Below, one piece after another: positions 35,629 through 43,639 of a DNA stretch of 64,000 nt. The position numbers and the translations under genes were made by a program. The notes below the pieces were generated by a model that did no database searches, was not told the origin of the DNA, and saw only the letters and a list, made by a program, of their open reading frames with translations. The first letter of the stretch is position 1. Every line of letters starts with the position of its first letter. The stretch comes from UKL13-2 sp947085425 (GTDB lineage: Bacteria > Pseudomonadota > Gammaproteobacteria > Burkholderiales > Usitatibacteraceae), in contig CAMTWK010000019.1 of the NCBI GenBank assembly GCA_947085425.1, positions 3,876-67,875 of the forward strand. Direction: 5' to 3'.

Positions 35629-36048
35629 TTACAACGCCTCAATGATTTCAAAGTCATGGCTAATCGTCGCAGTTTTGGCCAGCATGGCAGAGGCGGAGCA
35701 GTAAATGTCCGCTGAGAGTTGAATCGCCCGACTGACCTTGGCAGGATCCAAGCCCTTGCCAGTGACCACAAAATGGAAATGAATGCGAGTAAACACTTTC
35801 GGGTCTGTTGTTGCCCTGTCTGCCTCCAGTTCGACATAACAGTCGTGAACCTGTTGCCTGGATTTTTTCAAAATGAGCACCACGTCAATCGCGCCGCACG
35901 CCCCGGTGCCTGCCAAGACGGTTTCGAGCGGTCGTGCCCCCCGATTTTCGCCGCCAACTTCTGGTGAGCCGTCCATTAAGATCGAATGTCCGGTTGCCGT
36001 TTTTGCTTCAAACGCCACATTGCCGAGCCAATTAATACGCATTTTCAT
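35629..36048 (-). CDS. OsmC/Ohr-family protein
   Basis: 139-aa OsmC-fold protein. Two conserved cysteines are present, in GTGACGAIDV and IYCSASAM, matching the peroxidatic pair of the family, together with the ENRGARPLE Arg/Glu region. It is the general OsmC subgroup often called YhfA-like rather than Ohr, judging by length and the MRINWLGNVAFEA start. It probably reduces organic hydroperoxides, but this is inferred from the fold. ATG 36042 is an alternative start. Confidence 0.85.
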   Translation of the reverse strand: MKMRINWLGNVAFEAKTATGHSILMDGSPEVGGENRGARPLETVLAGTGACGAIDVVLILKKSRQQVHDCYVELEADRATTDPKVFTRIHFHFVVTGKGLDPAKVSRAIQLSADIYCSASAMLAKTATISHDFEIIEAL

Positions 36049-36202
36049 GATTTCCCCAGAGCTTATGGCCAGTCACATAGTATAAACGGCTGAAAAATGA
36101 GTCGTATGAGGCAGGGTGGGCTTATTGCTGCCTGAATCAATTTTCAACATCAAAGTTGACGGCAGGGTACTGAATACATTAGAATTTCATGTTCTGCTAA
36201 TC

Positions 36203-36215
36203 GTTCGCCCCGAAC
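36203..36215 (+). other. Small hairpin in the rplM leader
   Basis: GTTCG and CGAAC enclose a CCC loop. It lies 118 bases before rplM and is followed after about 15 bases by a run of seven T (TGTTTTTTTATT). It may be part of the L13 mRNA leader, which is autoregulatory in E. coli, or a weak terminator. Confidence 0.3.
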
Positions 36216-36332
36216 CTGACGAATGAGTGTTTTTTTATTTGCATTTATCTGCGGCTTTGCAACAAAAGCGCGGGATCAAACAGCAAATTGAAGATGCTCA
36301 ACAGCCGAAACCGAAATTTAAGTGAGCCTATT

Positions 36333-36761
36333 ATGAAAACCTTTTCCGCCAAACCGCATGAAGTTGTACACGGTTGGTTTCACGTTGATGCAACCGACAA
36401 AGTGTTGGGTCGTCTCGCCTCTGAAGTCGCGTCGCGCTTGCGTGGCAAACACAAACCAGAATACACCCCGCACGTTGATACTGGTGACTTCATTGTTGTA
36501 ACCAATGTTGAAAAACTGCGCGTTACCGGCAATAAAGCAGAAGATAAAATTTATTACCGTCACACCGGTTACCCGGGCGGTATCTACGAAACAAACTTCA
36601 ACAAGATGCAAGAAAAGCATCCTGAACGCGTGCTTGAAAAAGCCGTTAAGGGCATGTTGCCAAAGGGCCCGTTGGGCTACGCAATGATCAAGAAATTAAA
36701 GGTCTATGCAGGCAACGCTCATCCGCATTCCGCGCAGCAGCCCAAAGAACTCACGATTTAA
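36333..36761 (+). CDS. rplM: 50S ribosomal protein L13 (uL13)
   Basis: 142-aa r-protein binding 23S rRNA early in assembly. It starts MKTFSAKPHEV; WFHVDATDKVLGRLAS and KPEYTPHVDTGDFIVV are family signatures, and the C-terminus is HSAQQPKEL. I chose ATG 36333 because the preceding 15 codons are not part of L13. It is followed by rpsI after 11 bp, the universal rplM-rpsI pair. Confidence 0.98.
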   Translation: MKTFSAKPHEVVHGWFHVDATDKVLGRLASEVASRLRGKHKPEYTPHVDTGDFIVVTNVEKLRVTGNKAEDKIYYRHTGYPGGIYETNFNKMQEKHPERVLEKAVKGMLPKGPLGYAMIKKLKVYAGNAHPHSAQQPKELTI

Positions 36762-36772
36762 GGAACCCGAAA

Positions 36773-37165
36773 ATGGTCGGCAAATATCACTATGGAACGG
36801 GTCGTCGCAAGAGTGCGGTAGCTCGTGTATTTATTAAACTGGGCAAGGGTCAAATCGTTGTAAACGACAAAGCGCTTGATCTATATTTTTCACGTGAAAC
36901 CGGTCGGATGATTGTTCGCCAACCGCTTGAGTTGACAGGTAACACAGAAAGTTTTGACATCATGGTCAATGTTTTTGGCGGTGGTGAATCTGGTCAGGCC
37001 GGGGCCGTGCGGCACGGCATTACCCGTGCGCTGATTGATTTCGACGCAACGCTAAAGCCACAGCTATCAAAAGCTGGATTTGTTACCCGTGATGCGCGTG
37101 AAGTTGAACGTAAAAAAGTCGGCTTCCACAAGGCGCGTCGTCGCAAGCAGTTCTCGAAACGCTAG
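36773..37165 (+). CDS. rpsI: 30S ribosomal protein S9 (uS9)
   Basis: 130-aa r-protein whose C-terminal tail reaches the P-site tRNA. It starts MVGKYHYGTGRRKSAVARVF and ends HKARRRKQFSKR, the conserved basic tail. The spacing to rplM and the downstream terminator make a two-gene operon. Confidence 0.98.
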   Translation: MVGKYHYGTGRRKSAVARVFIKLGKGQIVVNDKALDLYFSRETGRMIVRQPLELTGNTESFDIMVNVFGGGESGQAGAVRHGITRALIDFDATLKPQLSKAGFVTRDAREVERKKVGFHKARRRKQFSKR

Positions 37166-37191
37166 AAATTGCGAATTGCGACTTCATCAAC

Positions 37192-37216
37192 AAAAAGCCG
37201 CCTTATGCGGCTTTTT
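37192..37216 (+). terminator. Rho-independent terminator of rplM-rpsI
   Basis: AAAAAGCCGC pairs with GCGGCTTTTT around CTTAT, 26 bases after the rpsI stop. Confidence 0.92.
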
Positions 37217-37264
37217 GCACTTTTTGACCTTGAAGTTGTTGTTTGGCGACAAAATTACCTTGAA

Positions 37265-37288
37265 ATCACGGCAGTCCGAGGCCGTGAT
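37265..37288. other. Inverted repeat upstream of the DUF6776-like gene
   Basis: ATCACGGC and GCCGTGAT form an 8-bp perfect stem around an 8-base loop, about 85 bases before the next start codon. No T-run follows, so it may be an operator or leader hairpin rather than a terminator. Confidence 0.35.
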
Positions 37289-37372
37289 GCGCAAGTTTAT
37301 CCTGTGTGGCCGGCCCTAAATGGGGCAGACTTGGGCCAAGAGCCATTTTTAATATAAATAACAAGCCTTTGA

Positions 37373-38143
37373 ATGCTTAGCGAAATGAAACTGCGCGGTT
37401 CCTGGCGAAAAATTCGCTCAAAAATTGGTATTCGGTCTGACCGGGTGGCAATCCGGTCGCATGTGCCGTGGTACGTGAAATTTGGCGGCTACGGCATAGC
37501 CATGGGCATCGCCGGCGCAATTGCCTGGGTGATCGTAGATAACAGCTATCGCATTACCGGCTTTAGTCGCGACGAGGCAAAGGCGCAGATCGATGTGTTG
37601 GCGAATGAGAATGCCAAAATTAAGCTCAGCTACGAAGCGACCAAGTCCGCGTTGAATGATAAAGAGGGCAAACTAAAAGTCGAAACGGCTGCGCTTGCAG
37701 AGCTGACAAAAAATATGTCGCAATTGCAGGATGAAAATGCCAGCCTGAAAGAGGACTTGGGCTTTTTGCGAAACGTAATGTCAACCGGCAGTGTGCCGGA
37801 CGGTTTGGCGATTCAAAATTTTAAAGTTGAGCCGGATGCATTACCCAATGAGTTTCGCTACCGGCTGCTGATTACGCAGGGTGGCCAGCGAAAGGTCGAC
37901 TTTAAAGGCAAGGTTCAGGTTATTGCCAGGGTTCAATTGCCCGGTGAATCGTCACAAACGGTTCTAAGTTTTCCAAATGATGCGGAATTGCGTGCGGCAA
38001 CAGCCGGAATTGAGTTTCGCTTTTACCAAAAAATTGATGGCCGGTTTAGAATCCCGGAAGGTGCCCAAATAAAAAACGTACAGGTCAGAGTGTTGGGTTT
38101 GCCGGGGCACGATGTCCGTGCGCAGCGTAACATCAGTCTGTAG
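37373..38143 (+). CDS. DUF6776-like membrane-anchored coiled-coil protein
   Basis: 256-aa protein with a basic N-terminus (about residues 5-35), one transmembrane segment (YGIAMGIAGAIAWVIV, about 43-58), a coiled coil rich in Glu, Lys, Leu and Asn (about 70-135) and a C-terminal beta-rich periplasmic domain ending NISL. This architecture and its position before a bactofilin and erpA match the betaproteobacterial DUF6776 family. It may couple the bactofilin to the envelope, but that is inferred only from adjacency. ATG 37385 (MKLRGSW) is a second possible start. Confidence 0.75.
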   Translation: MLSEMKLRGSWRKIRSKIGIRSDRVAIRSHVPWYVKFGGYGIAMGIAGAIAWVIVDNSYRITGFSRDEAKAQIDVLANENAKIKLSYEATKSALNDKEGKLKVETAALAELTKNMSQLQDENASLKEDLGFLRNVMSTGSVPDGLAIQNFKVEPDALPNEFRYRLLITQGGQRKVDFKGKVQVIARVQLPGESSQTVLSFPNDAELRAATAGIEFRFYQKIDGRFRIPEGAQIKNVQVRVLGLPGHDVRAQRNISL

Positions 38144-38169
38144 CAACACATTTTCGCGAGGAGTTGACC

Positions 38170-38577
38170 ATGTTTAGCAATAAGACCAACAAGGCAAGTC
38201 CGATAGATAGCTTGATCGGAGCGGGAACGGTGATTACCGGCGACGTGCAATTTACCGGAGGACTGAGAATTGACGGCACGGTAAAGGGTAATATTAAGGC
38301 AGTGGGGGATAAGCCGGGTACGTTGGTTTTATCCGAGCTGGCAAAAATTGAAGGCGAAATTGAGGTCGCGCATGTGGTTGTGAACGGATCGGTTGCCGGT
38401 CCGGTACGGGCGCGTGAATATCTTGAGCTGATGCCAAAAGCGCGAGTCACAGGAGATGTAACCTATAAAACGATCGAAATTCATGTTGGAGCGATTGTGA
38501 TGGGTCGAATGGTGCACGACAGTGAGACGCGCAATTCCGAAAAAGTGATTGAATTTAAGCCGGCTTCCGGGTCATAG
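38170..38577 (+). CDS. Bactofilin (polymer-forming cytoskeletal protein)
   Basis: 135-aa protein with a central right-handed beta-helix domain. SLIGAGTVITGDVQFTGGLRIDG is the typical bactofilin opening, followed by repeats of hydrophobic/Gly turns (GNIKAVGDKPG, GEIEVAHVVVNGSVAGPV, ARVTGDVTYKTIEI). Polar tails flank the core. It polymerises without nucleotide and typically localises cell-wall or envelope proteins. ATG 38170 follows a GAGGAG sequence. It starts 26 bp after the DUF6776-like gene, suggesting they work together. Confidence 0.9.
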   Translation: MFSNKTNKASPIDSLIGAGTVITGDVQFTGGLRIDGTVKGNIKAVGDKPGTLVLSELAKIEGEIEVAHVVVNGSVAGPVRAREYLELMPKARVTGDVTYKTIEIHVGAIVMGRMVHDSETRNSEKVIEFKPASGS

Positions 38578-38653
38578 AGTCTTGAATCGCGACCAACTGC
38601 TGCAAACTAGAGCATGATGTGGAACTGAAGGCCAACGAAGTGAGGAAAACAAA

Positions 38654-39004
38654 ATGAATGATATGTCGATGATGCCCGCCCCGCTGTTATTTACTGACAA
38701 TGCGGCTGACAAAGTTAAGGCTCTGATCGAAGAAGAGGGTAATAACGACCTCAAGTTACGCGTGTTTGTGACCGGTGGTGGCTGTTCGGGCCTGCAATAT
38801 GGCTTCACATTTGACGAAATTACCAATGATGACGACACCATTATGGAAAAAAAGGGTGTGCAGTTACTGATCGATCCGATGAGTTACCAATACCTGATCG
38901 GCGCGGAAATTGATTATTCTGAAGGGCTTGAGGGCGCGCAGTTTGTGATTAAAAATCCGAATGCTTCGAGTACCTGCGGCTGTGGTTCGTCGTTTTCAGC
39001 TTAA
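38654..39004 (+). CDS. erpA: Iron-sulfur cluster insertion protein ErpA
   Basis: A-type Fe-S carrier (116 aa). The three conserved cysteines are in GGGCSGLQYGF and TCGCGSSF. KVKALIEEEGN and YQYLIGAEIDYSEGLEGAQFVIKNPNA are family blocks. It delivers clusters to essential enzymes such as IspG/IspH. A Shine-Dalgarno-like AGTGAGGAAAA precedes the ATG. Confidence 0.96.
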   Translation: MNDMSMMPAPLLFTDNAADKVKALIEEEGNNDLKLRVFVTGGGCSGLQYGFTFDEITNDDDTIMEKKGVQLLIDPMSYQYLIGAEIDYSEGLEGAQFVIKNPNASSTCGCGSSFSA

Positions 39005-39027
39005 TCATCACGCGATAAATAATCATG

Positions 39028-39053
39028 ACGGAGGCTTTGGCCTCCGTTTTTTA
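39028..39053 (+). terminator. Rho-independent terminator of erpA
   Basis: ACGGAGGC pairs with GCCTCCGT around a 4-base TTTG loop and is followed by TTTTTTATT. Confidence 0.9.
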
Positions 39054-39089
39054 TTGGGTCCCGCCGGCTGAAATCATTCGGCTCGTCAG

Positions 39090-39293
39090 TTTTTTGATTT
39101 CCCCGCCATAGTGTCGAAATGCCCGTCGCTCATGTCACCATCAGCTAAAATTGCCATCTGGATTCGCAGCTAATCAGGCCAATCAGCGGAATTTTTTGAT
39201 TTCCCCGCCATAGTGTCGAAATGCCCGTCGCTCATGTCACCATCAGCTAAAATTGCCATCTGGATTCGCAGCTAATCAGGCCAATCAGCGGAA
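39090..39293. repeat. Perfect 102-bp tandem duplication, two copies
   Basis: The unit beginning TTTTTTGATTTCCCCGCC runs 39090-39191 and is repeated base for base at 39192-39293; two more bases (TT) of a third copy follow. No gene of convincing quality covers it. It fills most of the 451-bp gap between erpA and the metalloprotease. It is either a very recent duplication or an assembly artefact. It is not CRISPR-like because copies are directly adjacent. Confidence 0.95.
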
Positions 39294-39455
39294 TTGGGAG
39301 CCATTTCCGCATTTGGTCGCAATCTGCTTGGCCACATGCATTGCAGCCAATAGAGTCAGCGTGTCAAATTGCGCCCTGTTTATTAAAATTCACCTGGGCC
39401 GTAGATCACAATATTTAAATACCGACAACATTCCCATCAGGAAGGGGCTTTGATT

Positions 39456-42164
39456 ATGTCTTTTGCCACATCATCAGTACCAAATTTTGTTCGCAAGGCG
39501 CTTACCGCTGCTGTCATGGCAACTTTATCCGCATCGCTGTTTGCGCAAACGCCCGCGACCCCGCCTGTAGGTGGAGCGCCTGCAGCCGCGGCACCCGCAA
39601 CCGGCGCGCCTCCACCGGTGCCCGCGCCGCGGCCGTTCAAGGAAATCATCAAAGATGCCAAGATGACCCCCGGGTTTTTTAATATCTACCAAAAGGATGA
39701 AAAGGTCTGGCTGGCGATCAAGCCCGACCAGTTCGACAAGCCATTTTTCTTCACCTATAACATTCCACAAAGTGTCGGCGAGCGTGGCTTGTATGGGTCG
39801 CAAATGGGCGGAGCGGAAATGGCCGTTTTCAAAAAAATTGGCAATCAGATTCAACTGATTGCAAAAAATGCGGAGTTTTACGCAACGCCAGGCACACCAC
39901 AGGCGCAATTTGTGTCCGAGGCATTTTCCGATTCGCTGCTGTCGAGCGCAGTCGCTGCGTCTGCGGCTGATCCGGAAACCAAAGCTGTATTGGTCGAGGC
40001 AAACAGCCTGTTGTTTGTCGATATCCCAGGTTATTTAACGCGCCTCGAATTTGCCTATCGGTTGCCATTTGCGCTCGATGCTCGCAATAGCAGCTTTAGC
40101 CATGTCAACAACAATGAAATGATTACCGGCTTGCGGGTGAACGCACATTTTTCCATTCCTAAGCTGTCGGCTCCACCTCTGACACCGCCGCCGTCACCGG
40201 TGCCGATGCCAACGCCGCCACAGAGCACGCCTGATCCTCGCAGCCTGTTTGTGAGCTTCTATTATTCGTTTGCAAAACTGCCGGACACCCCAATGGATAC
40301 GCGAATCGCTGACGAACGTGTCGGCCATTTTGTATCCACCCGCACAAATTTTGATCAAGACACATCGCCGAAAACCAAACAACATTTTGTGAATCGCTGG
40401 CGGCTTGAGAAAAAAGATGCCAACGCGGCCATGTCTGAGCCAAAGGAGCCGATTACCTTTTGGATTGATAAAAACGTTCCGGAAAAGTATCGCAAGTCTG
40501 TGCTGGGCGGTATTGTCGAATGGAACAAGGCGTTTGAAAAAATCGGTTTCAAAAACGCGATTGTCGCCAAGCAGCAGACCGACCAGGATACCTTTGACAC
40601 TATGGACGCAAGACATGCGTCGGTACGTTGGTTTGTTGGTGCCGACGTTGGATTTGCGATCGGGCCGTCGCATAAAGATCCGCGTACCGGCGAAATTCTC
40701 GATGCCGACATCGGTATGTCCGACGTGTTTGCGCGCGGCGCACGCCGCCTCATGTCGGAGGATATTGGTAAACCAATGGTGCTTGACGCAGCACTTGCCG
40801 GCGCCATGTCACCCTCGCTAAAACAGCAGGCAACGTTTTTGCAGTGCAACTATATGGCCGAAAAAGCCCATGACATGCACTTTGCCATGGACATTTTGGA
40901 AGCGCGCGGCTTGGATATGGATTCCCCTGAGGCCGACAAATTGGCTCAAGCCTATGTGTTTGACGTCATCATGCACGAAGTCGGACACACCCTGGGATTC
41001 CGCCACAACTTCCGCTCGTCGACCATTTACTCCGTTAAGCAAATTCAAGACCCGGAATTTACCAAGGTCAATGGTTTGGCAGGATCAGTGATGGATTACA
41101 ACCCGTTTAACCTCGCGCTCAAAGGTGAAAAACAGGGGGAGTATGTGATGTCATCGTTGGGTCCATACGATTATTTGGCGGTGGAATATGCCTACAAACC
41201 ACTTGATCCGAAGACAGAAAAGGCGGATCTGGCAGCCATTGCAGCCAAGGCCACAACCAACCCTTTGCTTGCCTATGCAACCGATGAAGATGCCGGCGGA
41301 TTTGGAGGATTTTACGGAATGGACCCTGAGGTTAACCGCTTTGATATGGGCTCCGATCCGATTGAATACTACAAAAAACGACTCAAGCTTTCCCGTGAGT
41401 TGTGGGATCGGGTACAAAACCTGCAACTCAAACCAGGCGAAAGTTACGAGCGCCTGACACGATCATTTGCATCAGGTTTCCGTTCCGTTTCGCAAGTCGC
41501 GCCGTTGTTGGCGAAATACGTGGGTGGCGTAAAACACGTTCGGGATCGTGCTGGCAGCAATCAGGCGTTGTACACACCAACGCCGGTGGCCAAACAGCGT
41601 GAGGCATTACAACTGGTGACCGATGGATTGTTCAAGGTCGACAGCTTCAAATTCAAGCCTGAATTTGTGTCGCGCCTGTCGATTGATCATTTTGATCGTT
41701 TTGGCGCGGGACGAACCAATCCGGACATTTCCATCGCCAATACCGTCATGAATTTGCAGCGCGGCGTATTGGATATCTTGTATGCCGACGCAGTGGCACA
41801 GCGTTTGTCGGATAGCCAGGACAAAGTCGCCAACCTGGCGCAGGTGATGAAGTTGTCGGAAGTGTATGACACTTTGCAAAATGCAATCTGGGCGGAATTG
41901 CGCAGCGGCGGTGACATCTCGACCATGCGTCGCAATTTGCAACGTGACCACATCAAGCGCATTTCAACCAGTCTGATTCGCCCGGCAGCCAATTCCCCGG
42001 CGGATGCGCGTAGTCTGATGCGTGAGTCGGCCAATCAGTTGCAAAGCCAGATTCGGGCGGCGGTTGGTAAACCAATGAGCAAGGAAGCCAAGGCGCATTT
42101 GTCCGAAAGCCTGAATATGTTGAGCGAGGCGTTAAAAGCGCCAATGCAACGCGCTGGCGTATAG
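39456..42164 (+). CDS. Exported zinc metalloprotease of the DUF5117/DUF4953 type
   Basis: 902-aa secreted or periplasmic protein. A signal peptide ends at ASLFAQ (about residue 30). A Pro/Ala linker (about 31-58) precedes a beta-rich domain, and a second Pro-rich linker (about 232-255) separates further parts. The metzincin zinc site HEVGHTLGFRH (HExxHxxGxxH) is near residue 508, followed by SVMDYNPF with the Met-turn. Large bacterial proteins of this layout are annotated DUF5117-DUF4953; substrates are unknown to me. An AGGAAGGGG ribosome-binding site precedes ATG 39456. It is a single-gene unit ended by the hairpin at 42183. Confidence 0.87.
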   Translation: MSFATSSVPNFVRKALTAAVMATLSASLFAQTPATPPVGGAPAAAAPATGAPPPVPAPRPFKEIIKDAKMTPGFFNIYQKDEKVWLAIKPDQFDKPFFFTYNIPQSVGERGLYGSQMGGAEMAVFKKIGNQIQLIAKNAEFYATPGTPQAQFVSEAFSDSLLSSAVAASAADPETKAVLVEANSLLFVDIPGYLTRLEFAYRLPFALDARNSSFSHVNNNEMITGLRVNAHFSIPKLSAPPLTPPPSPVPMPTPPQSTPDPRSLFVSFYYSFAKLPDTPMDTRIADERVGHFVSTRTNFDQDTSPKTKQHFVNRWRLEKKDANAAMSEPKEPITFWIDKNVPEKYRKSVLGGIVEWNKAFEKIGFKNAIVAKQQTDQDTFDTMDARHASVRWFVGADVGFAIGPSHKDPRTGEILDADIGMSDVFARGARRLMSEDIGKPMVLDAALAGAMSPSLKQQATFLQCNYMAEKAHDMHFAMDILEARGLDMDSPEADKLAQAYVFDVIMHEVGHTLGFRHNFRSSTIYSVKQIQDPEFTKVNGLAGSVMDYNPFNLALKGEKQGEYVMSSLGPYDYLAVEYAYKPLDPKTEKADLAAIAAKATTNPLLAYATDEDAGGFGGFYGMDPEVNRFDMGSDPIEYYKKRLKLSRELWDRVQNLQLKPGESYERLTRSFASGFRSVSQVAPLLAKYVGGVKHVRDRAGSNQALYTPTPVAKQREALQLVTDGLFKVDSFKFKPEFVSRLSIDHFDRFGAGRTNPDISIANTVMNLQRGVLDILYADAVAQRLSDSQDKVANLAQVMKLSEVYDTLQNAIWAELRSGGDISTMRRNLQRDHIKRISTSLIRPAANSPADARSLMRESANQLQSQIRAAVGKPMSKEAKAHLSESLNMLSEALKAPMQRAGV

Positions 42165-42182
42165 AACGCAATACCTAAATGT

Positions 42183-42215
42183 ACCTCCCCGGCCGCGCGG
42201 TTGGGGAGGTGTTTT
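42183..42215 (+). terminator. Rho-independent terminator of the metalloprotease gene
   Basis: ACCTCCCC pairs with GGGGAGGT around a GC-rich 12-base loop that can pair further, followed by GTTTT. Confidence 0.8.
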
Positions 42216-42261
42216 CAGCGGTTCAACCCCCAAAAGTCCCCCTGACTTTGTGAATTCGCCT

Positions 42262-42267
42262 TATAAT
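42262..42267 (+). promoter_or_regulatory. Perfect -10 box before the 43-aa gene
   Basis: TATAAT lies 37 bases before the ATG. The -35 region has no good consensus match at 16-18 bp spacing; CCTGAC at 42241-42246 is the nearest resemblance, at 15 bp. Confidence 0.45.
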
Positions 42268-42304
42268 TCAACATCTTTGATTTACACACCACTAGGAGTA
42301 CACC

Positions 42305-42436
42305 ATGGCAGGCGAACGCAAGCGTACCCGCCGCAACACGCTAGAGCGTCGTTGCTTAGGCAAATATTTCAAAAGGCTGTTTATCGGATCGAGCAAATCG
42401 ACCTTTAAGATGCTGGAAGCAATTAAAAAGAACTAA
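42305..42436 (+). CDS. Small very basic protein, 43 aa, unknown function
   Basis: ATG 42305 has AGGAG six bases upstream, and TAA at 42434 is followed 15 bases later by a strong terminator. The protein has 14 Arg/Lys and only 3 Glu in 43 residues (net about +11). It has a basic N-terminal third (ERKRTRRNTLERR), a hydrophobic/aromatic middle (KYFKRLFIG) and a C-terminal amphipathic stretch (STFKMLEAIKKN). I do not recognise it as L36, S21, Sra or THX. Complete private signals (-10, ribosome-binding site, terminator) suggest a well-expressed nucleic-acid- or ribosome-binding protein, but that is inference. Confidence 0.75.
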   Translation: MAGERKRTRRNTLERRCLGKYFKRLFIGSSKSTFKMLEAIKKN

Positions 42437-42451
42437 TTGTTTTGCTGGACT

Positions 42452-42480
42452 AAAAAAGCCGCTCATTGAGCGGCTTTTTT
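42452..42480 (+). terminator. Rho-independent terminator of the 43-aa gene
   Basis: AAAAAAGCCGCTC pairs with GAGCGGCTTTTTT around ATT, a 13-bp perfect stem followed by more T. Confidence 0.95.
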
Positions 42481-42718
42481 GTTTTTTAAATTCTATGCTT
42501 GAAGCGGCGTTCCATTAATAAGTGCCTGAAAATGCCCGTCTGTATTGATGAAAAATTTCAGCCGTATTCATGTTTGCGCCAAGAAGTGCCGAAAGGTGAT
42601 GAAGGCGGCACCAAAGTGAAACCTTAGAGTGATGTATTGCGCCTCATCTATTCGAAATTTTCGGGCAATTTTGGCAGGATGACACGTGCATTTTGCTGCG
42701 CCGCAGCATCGATTGTGA

Positions 42719-42747
42719 TTGACACTTCTATGCACTAGTAATACGCT
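42719..42747 (+). promoter_or_regulatory. Promoter of the TetR/PsrA-type regulator
   Basis: A consensus -35 TTGACA (42719-42724) is followed after 17 bp by TACGCT (42742-42747). The operator starts 3 bases after the -10 and covers the expected transcription start, so a bound repressor would block initiation. Confidence 0.6.
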
Positions 42748-42749
42748 CA

Positions 42750-42769
42750 TTTCAAACGGGCGTTTGAAA
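42750..42769. promoter_or_regulatory. PsrA-type operator: 9-bp perfect inverted repeat
   Basis: TTTCAAACG and CGTTTGAAA flank a central GG. The core CAAAC-GGGC-GTTTG matches the Pseudomonas PsrA motif (G/C)AAAC-N2-4-GTTT(G/C). It ends 58 bases before the TetR start codon and overlaps the predicted promoter, which implies autoregulation. Confidence 0.75.
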
Positions 42770-42827
42770 CGGCGGTTCATTTTTATAACCGACTGATTTT
42801 TAACGACTAAACTCCAAGAATATTTTT

Positions 42828-43592
42828 ATGGGTCAAATTGGCGTGCAAAAAGTTCCGATTCTCCTTAGCGTTTTGGCCCCATTGGAGGTCAAATCCGCGG
42901 AAAAAAACGAGGCAGGTGACACCAAGTCGCGCATTCTTGATGCGGCCGAGGTGTTGTTTATGGAGCATGGTTTTGAGGCAACCAGTTTGCGCTTGATTAC
43001 CACCGCCGCGAACGTTAATTTGGCTGCCGCCAACTACCACTTCGGTTCTAAGGAAGAATTATTCCAGGCCGTATTCACCCGTCGGCTTGACCCCTTAAAC
43101 CGCGACCGGGTTGCGCGACTGAGCGCCTATGAGGCGGCTGCTGCAGCCAACCATCAGGCGTATCCATTAACGTGCGAAAAAATCTTGTCGGCCATGTTTA
43201 TTCCAGCGCTGACGATGGCACGCGATCAGGAGCGGGGTGGACAAAATTTTCTGCGTTTGCTCGGTCGCGCCTATGCTGATCCAGCGCCTTTCATACGCGA
43301 ATTCTTATCCAGCCAATATGCCGAAATGATCGCGCGATTTCGGGCGGCATTTGGACGCGCGTTACCGCATATTCCGCGCGAAGAAGTTTCGTGGCGATTG
43401 CATTTTGTAATGGGCGCATTGTCGTTCACCCTGGCCGGAACCGATGTATTGAAAATGATTGCGCACTATCATCCGGACGAAGTTGAAAACGATGAATTGA
43501 TTTTGAAACGCCTCGCGCCTTTTTTGGCGGCGGGTTTGCGCGCACCGGTCGGCTCCGCCACCGATGAGCATCAGTGGTTTAACGAAGCGTAA
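42828..43592 (+). CDS. psrA: TetR-family regulator, probably PsrA-like fatty-acid-responsive repressor
   Basis: 254-aa regulator. The HTH is near residues 30-80 (KSRILDAAEVLFMEHGFEATSLRLIT...AAANYHFGSKEELFQAVF). The long C-terminal ligand domain (about 100-240) resembles the CecR/PsrA type. PsrA in Pseudomonas is released from DNA by long-chain acyl ligands and controls beta-oxidation genes. That fits the operator directly upstream and the fad genes directly downstream (fadE 47 bp away). The start is uncertain: ATG 42828 lacks a clear Shine-Dalgarno, and GTG 42843 is possible. The psrA name is an inference from operator and context. Confidence 0.78.
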   Translation: MGQIGVQKVPILLSVLAPLEVKSAEKNEAGDTKSRILDAAEVLFMEHGFEATSLRLITTAANVNLAAANYHFGSKEELFQAVFTRRLDPLNRDRVARLSAYEAAAAANHQAYPLTCEKILSAMFIPALTMARDQERGGQNFLRLLGRAYADPAPFIREFLSSQYAEMIARFRAAFGRALPHIPREEVSWRLHFVMGALSFTLAGTDVLKMIAHYHPDEVENDELILKRLAPFLAAGLRAPVGSATDEHQWFNEA

Positions 43593-43639
43593 CAAGTTTT
43601 GTTGCACGTTCAGTTTGTTCAAGATTGAGAGGAATTTCC

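Larger units (their letters stand above)
42481..42827 (+). promoter_or_regulatory. Intergenic region before the fatty-acid regulator, no gene
   Basis: 347 bp between the terminator of the 43-aa gene and the TetR regulator. The first 230 bases hold no structure I can name. The last 110 contain the promoter and PsrA-type operator described separately. A minus-strand 70-codon frame at 42568-42780 is not convincing. Confidence 0.5.

Noticed and set aside
39090..39293. CRISPR or REP array
   Set aside because: Only two directly abutting 102-bp copies, no spacers and no palindromic REP core.
39253..39453. 66-codon frame crossing the duplication
   Set aside because: No ribosome-binding site, and it runs out of repeated sequence into AT-rich DNA without any protein-like pattern.
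42568..42780. 70-codon reverse frame before the TetR gene
   Set aside because: Lies over the promoter and operator, with no ribosome-binding site.
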